Shown: positions 62,901-64,000 of the stretch, piece after piece
Numbering within the stretch: the first letter of the stretch is position 1
Layout of the letters: each line of letters begins with the position of its first letter
Assembly: GCA_013433145.1 (NCBI GenBank)
Contig: CM024181.1
Coordinates: 2,294,001-2,358,000 of the forward strand
From: Ascaris suum
Taxonomy: Eukaryota; Nematoda; Chromadorea; Rhabditida; Ascarididae
Direction: 5' to 3'
DNA length: 64,000 nt
Notes under the pieces: generated by a model
Databases searched by the model: none
The model's input: only the letters and a program-made list of their open reading frames with translations
Told to the model about the DNA's origin: nothing
Position numbers and translations under genes: made by a program

Positions 62901-64000
62901 ACTTCCAGAAAAATTCAACATATTCATAGTGGGAGTGAAAATATTGGAGCACTCTGTCGAAGTATGGCGATTGTTATCGCCTCATCGTTTATTTCATTCT
63001 ATCATGAATTTCGTCTTACACTCATTATGTTAGCGGTGATTCCCATTTGTATGGGAATTCATTTCTTATCGCTAAAGGTTATTTATTATTTTCTTCGATT
63101 GCTATACGTTGACAATTATTTGCAATCGATTGATTAATTTTGAAATAAGAGATCATTGATCAATTTCGACGATAAATTGCGTTGCTTTCATTTTCACAAA
63201 TTTTCAGCTCTACAAAACAAACTTGTTGATTTTCTTGGACATTTTCACGATGCTCATACATGCTTGAAAACAAAAAGACTGCGTGACGCTGCAAATGAAA
63301 TCTTTTGGTCTTTGACTTTCTTTGCTGTTCGGCTCTGCAATAAACTTTTCGAGTAACTTGAAATTTTTGAAATTTTTACTCCGTCAAAGTTAGTTACAAT
63401 TAGGCTCTAAAATTTATCTGTGCAAAGTTATGATTATCTTGCATAATTAGCTGAAAATTAAGAGATTAATAATAGTAATGGTGAGTGAAGCAGTAATAAT
63501 AGAAGTCGCTGCTGTTATATTCATTACCAAATCATATTCGGGAGCAATAACAAATATAGAAGACACCAAGCAGTTATAATGAGTTTAAAAAAATAAAGTA
63601 AAGAACGGGAAGAGATGTCAAAAAGTAGAGAAGCGTTCAATGGGACTTGACTCGAGATGCTCTTCGGCCTTCTCCTCATCTATCCAGCTATCTCCGAAAA
63701 ATAGTAATAAAAACTTGCATATACAAAAAAGACGCCTGCATATTTTAACTGATCCGATCGAATATGCAAATTTTTAACAAGACGTTCGTTTTTTCTGGAA
63801 AGCGCCCAGTGTCAGTCGAAAGTGCTACCGATTTCACATGGTGAGCAAATTTTTTGGCAGCTTCAAATGTCGATAGCTTCTTTAGATTTTAATGGATCAG
63901 TATGCATGATGGTATAAGAGGTTTCCCGATGGTATATGTTATACTTGCCATATTTGATGATTTGATTTTAAATGGTTATCCAGCTGAAACTATATATATA
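59859..64000 (+). CDS. ABCB-type (P-glycoprotein-like) transporter, 5' part, runs off window
   Basis: Membrane exporter of the ABCB family, predicted to move hydrophobic compounds out of cells; many nematodes have families of these (pgp genes). Exons 59859-59996, 61105-61329, 62106-62230 and 62909-63077 join in phase. The product starts with a ~46-residue polar cytosolic tail. TM1 (MVMLLLFGIICALLSGCCLS) and TM2 (QVYILASVTAFAIVANFCM) follow, then the intracellular loop (FFGNKVVLNLQKKYV ... NDINNELNEKIQHIHSGSEN, like the LxDDxERVREGxGDK block) and TM3 (EFRLTLIMLAVIPICMG, like NWRLTLVMLGVTPI). A further candidate exon is near 63208-63355 (HDAHTCLKTKRLRDAANEIF). The loop and first extracellular region are shorter and more divergent than usual. 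The ATP-binding domains would lie beyond the right edge, so function cannot be judged. Confidence 0.75.
61105..61329 (+). CDS. ABCB-like exon 2 (TM1-TM2)
   Basis: Seventy-five codons between TTCTTTAAAG and ATG|GTAAGT, with two hydrophobic spans separated by an extracellular loop of about 25 residues. An upstream acceptor at 61072 would extend the exon with VSRLFFGISLK but breaks phase with exon 1. Confidence 0.75.
62106..62230 (+). CDS. ABCB-like exon 3 (intracellular loop)
   Basis: After GATTTCAG: YMTSNFFGNKVVLNLQKKYV then NRHLQNDINNELNE, ending in phase 2 at ACGA|GTATAC. Corresponds to the coupling-helix region of the first transmembrane domain. Confidence 0.75.
62909..63077 (+). CDS. ABCB-like exon 4 (TM3 region)
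   Basis: Starts KIQHIHSGSENIGALCRSMA and contains the RLTLIMLAVIPI signature. Donor CTAAAG|GTTATT. Phase continuity with exon 3 is exact. Confidence 0.82.
63208..63355 (+). CDS. Candidate ABCB-like exon 5
   Basis: After AATTTTCAG, one frame reads NKLVDFLGHFHDAHTCLKTK then RLRDAANEIFWSLTFFAVRL, similar in pattern to the EEAKxxGIKKA...F region between TM4 and TM5. It does not join exon 4 in phase, so another exon, another donor (63047) or decay must be assumed. Confidence 0.35.

Overview
This is a 64-kb window of an AT-rich eukaryotic nuclear genome, most probably from a nematode. The recognisable genes are split by GT..AG introns with short TTTCAG-type acceptors. Two of the start codons lie at or just after an acceptor, as expected for spliced-leader trans-splicing. 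The gene content (a ceh-10 homeobox gene beside a DNA polymerase theta gene, a nematode-style insulin-like peptide, and a P-glycoprotein-like ABC transporter) fits the same group. I cannot name the species. No bacterial operons, CRISPR arrays, rRNA or tRNA genes were seen.

Layout. (1) 1-5112: no supported gene; one (TA)n array. (2) 5113-13067, minus strand: a complete five-exon ceh-10/Vsx2 (CHX10) orthologue with an eh1 octapeptide, an intact homeodomain split over three exons, and a CVC domain. (3) 13068-13561: a compact divergent intergenic region. (4) about 13562-33392, plus strand: a gene of 20 or more exons for DNA polymerase theta. It covers the last segment of the helicase half, the linker and a complete A-family polymerase with motifs A, B and C. 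The helicase ATPase core is not visible anywhere in the window. (5) 33393-48212: no supported gene; minisatellites, (TA)n arrays and a ~590-bp (GATAGA)n array. (6) 48213-49501, plus strand: a two-exon, 112-residue insulin-like preprohormone. (7) 49502-59858: no confident gene; (TA)n and (TTTATA)n arrays, homopyrimidine tracts and two weak coding candidates. (8) 59859 to beyond the right edge, plus strand: the N-terminal exons of an ABCB-type transporter.

The genes are not an operon and are unrelated in function (neuronal identity, alternative end joining, endocrine signalling, membrane export). The most interesting points are the head-to-head ceh-10/polymerase theta pair, which matches what I remember of C. 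elegans (W03A3.1 and W03A3.2); the apparent loss or displacement of the polymerase theta helicase core, with a possible short replacement first exon; very short introns in the polymerase theta gene; the widened cysteine spacing of the insulin B chain; and a reversal of strand base asymmetry between about 34 and 41 kb. All intron/exon borders were read by eye from splice consensus, phase continuity and remembered family sequences. No alignment or RNA evidence was available.
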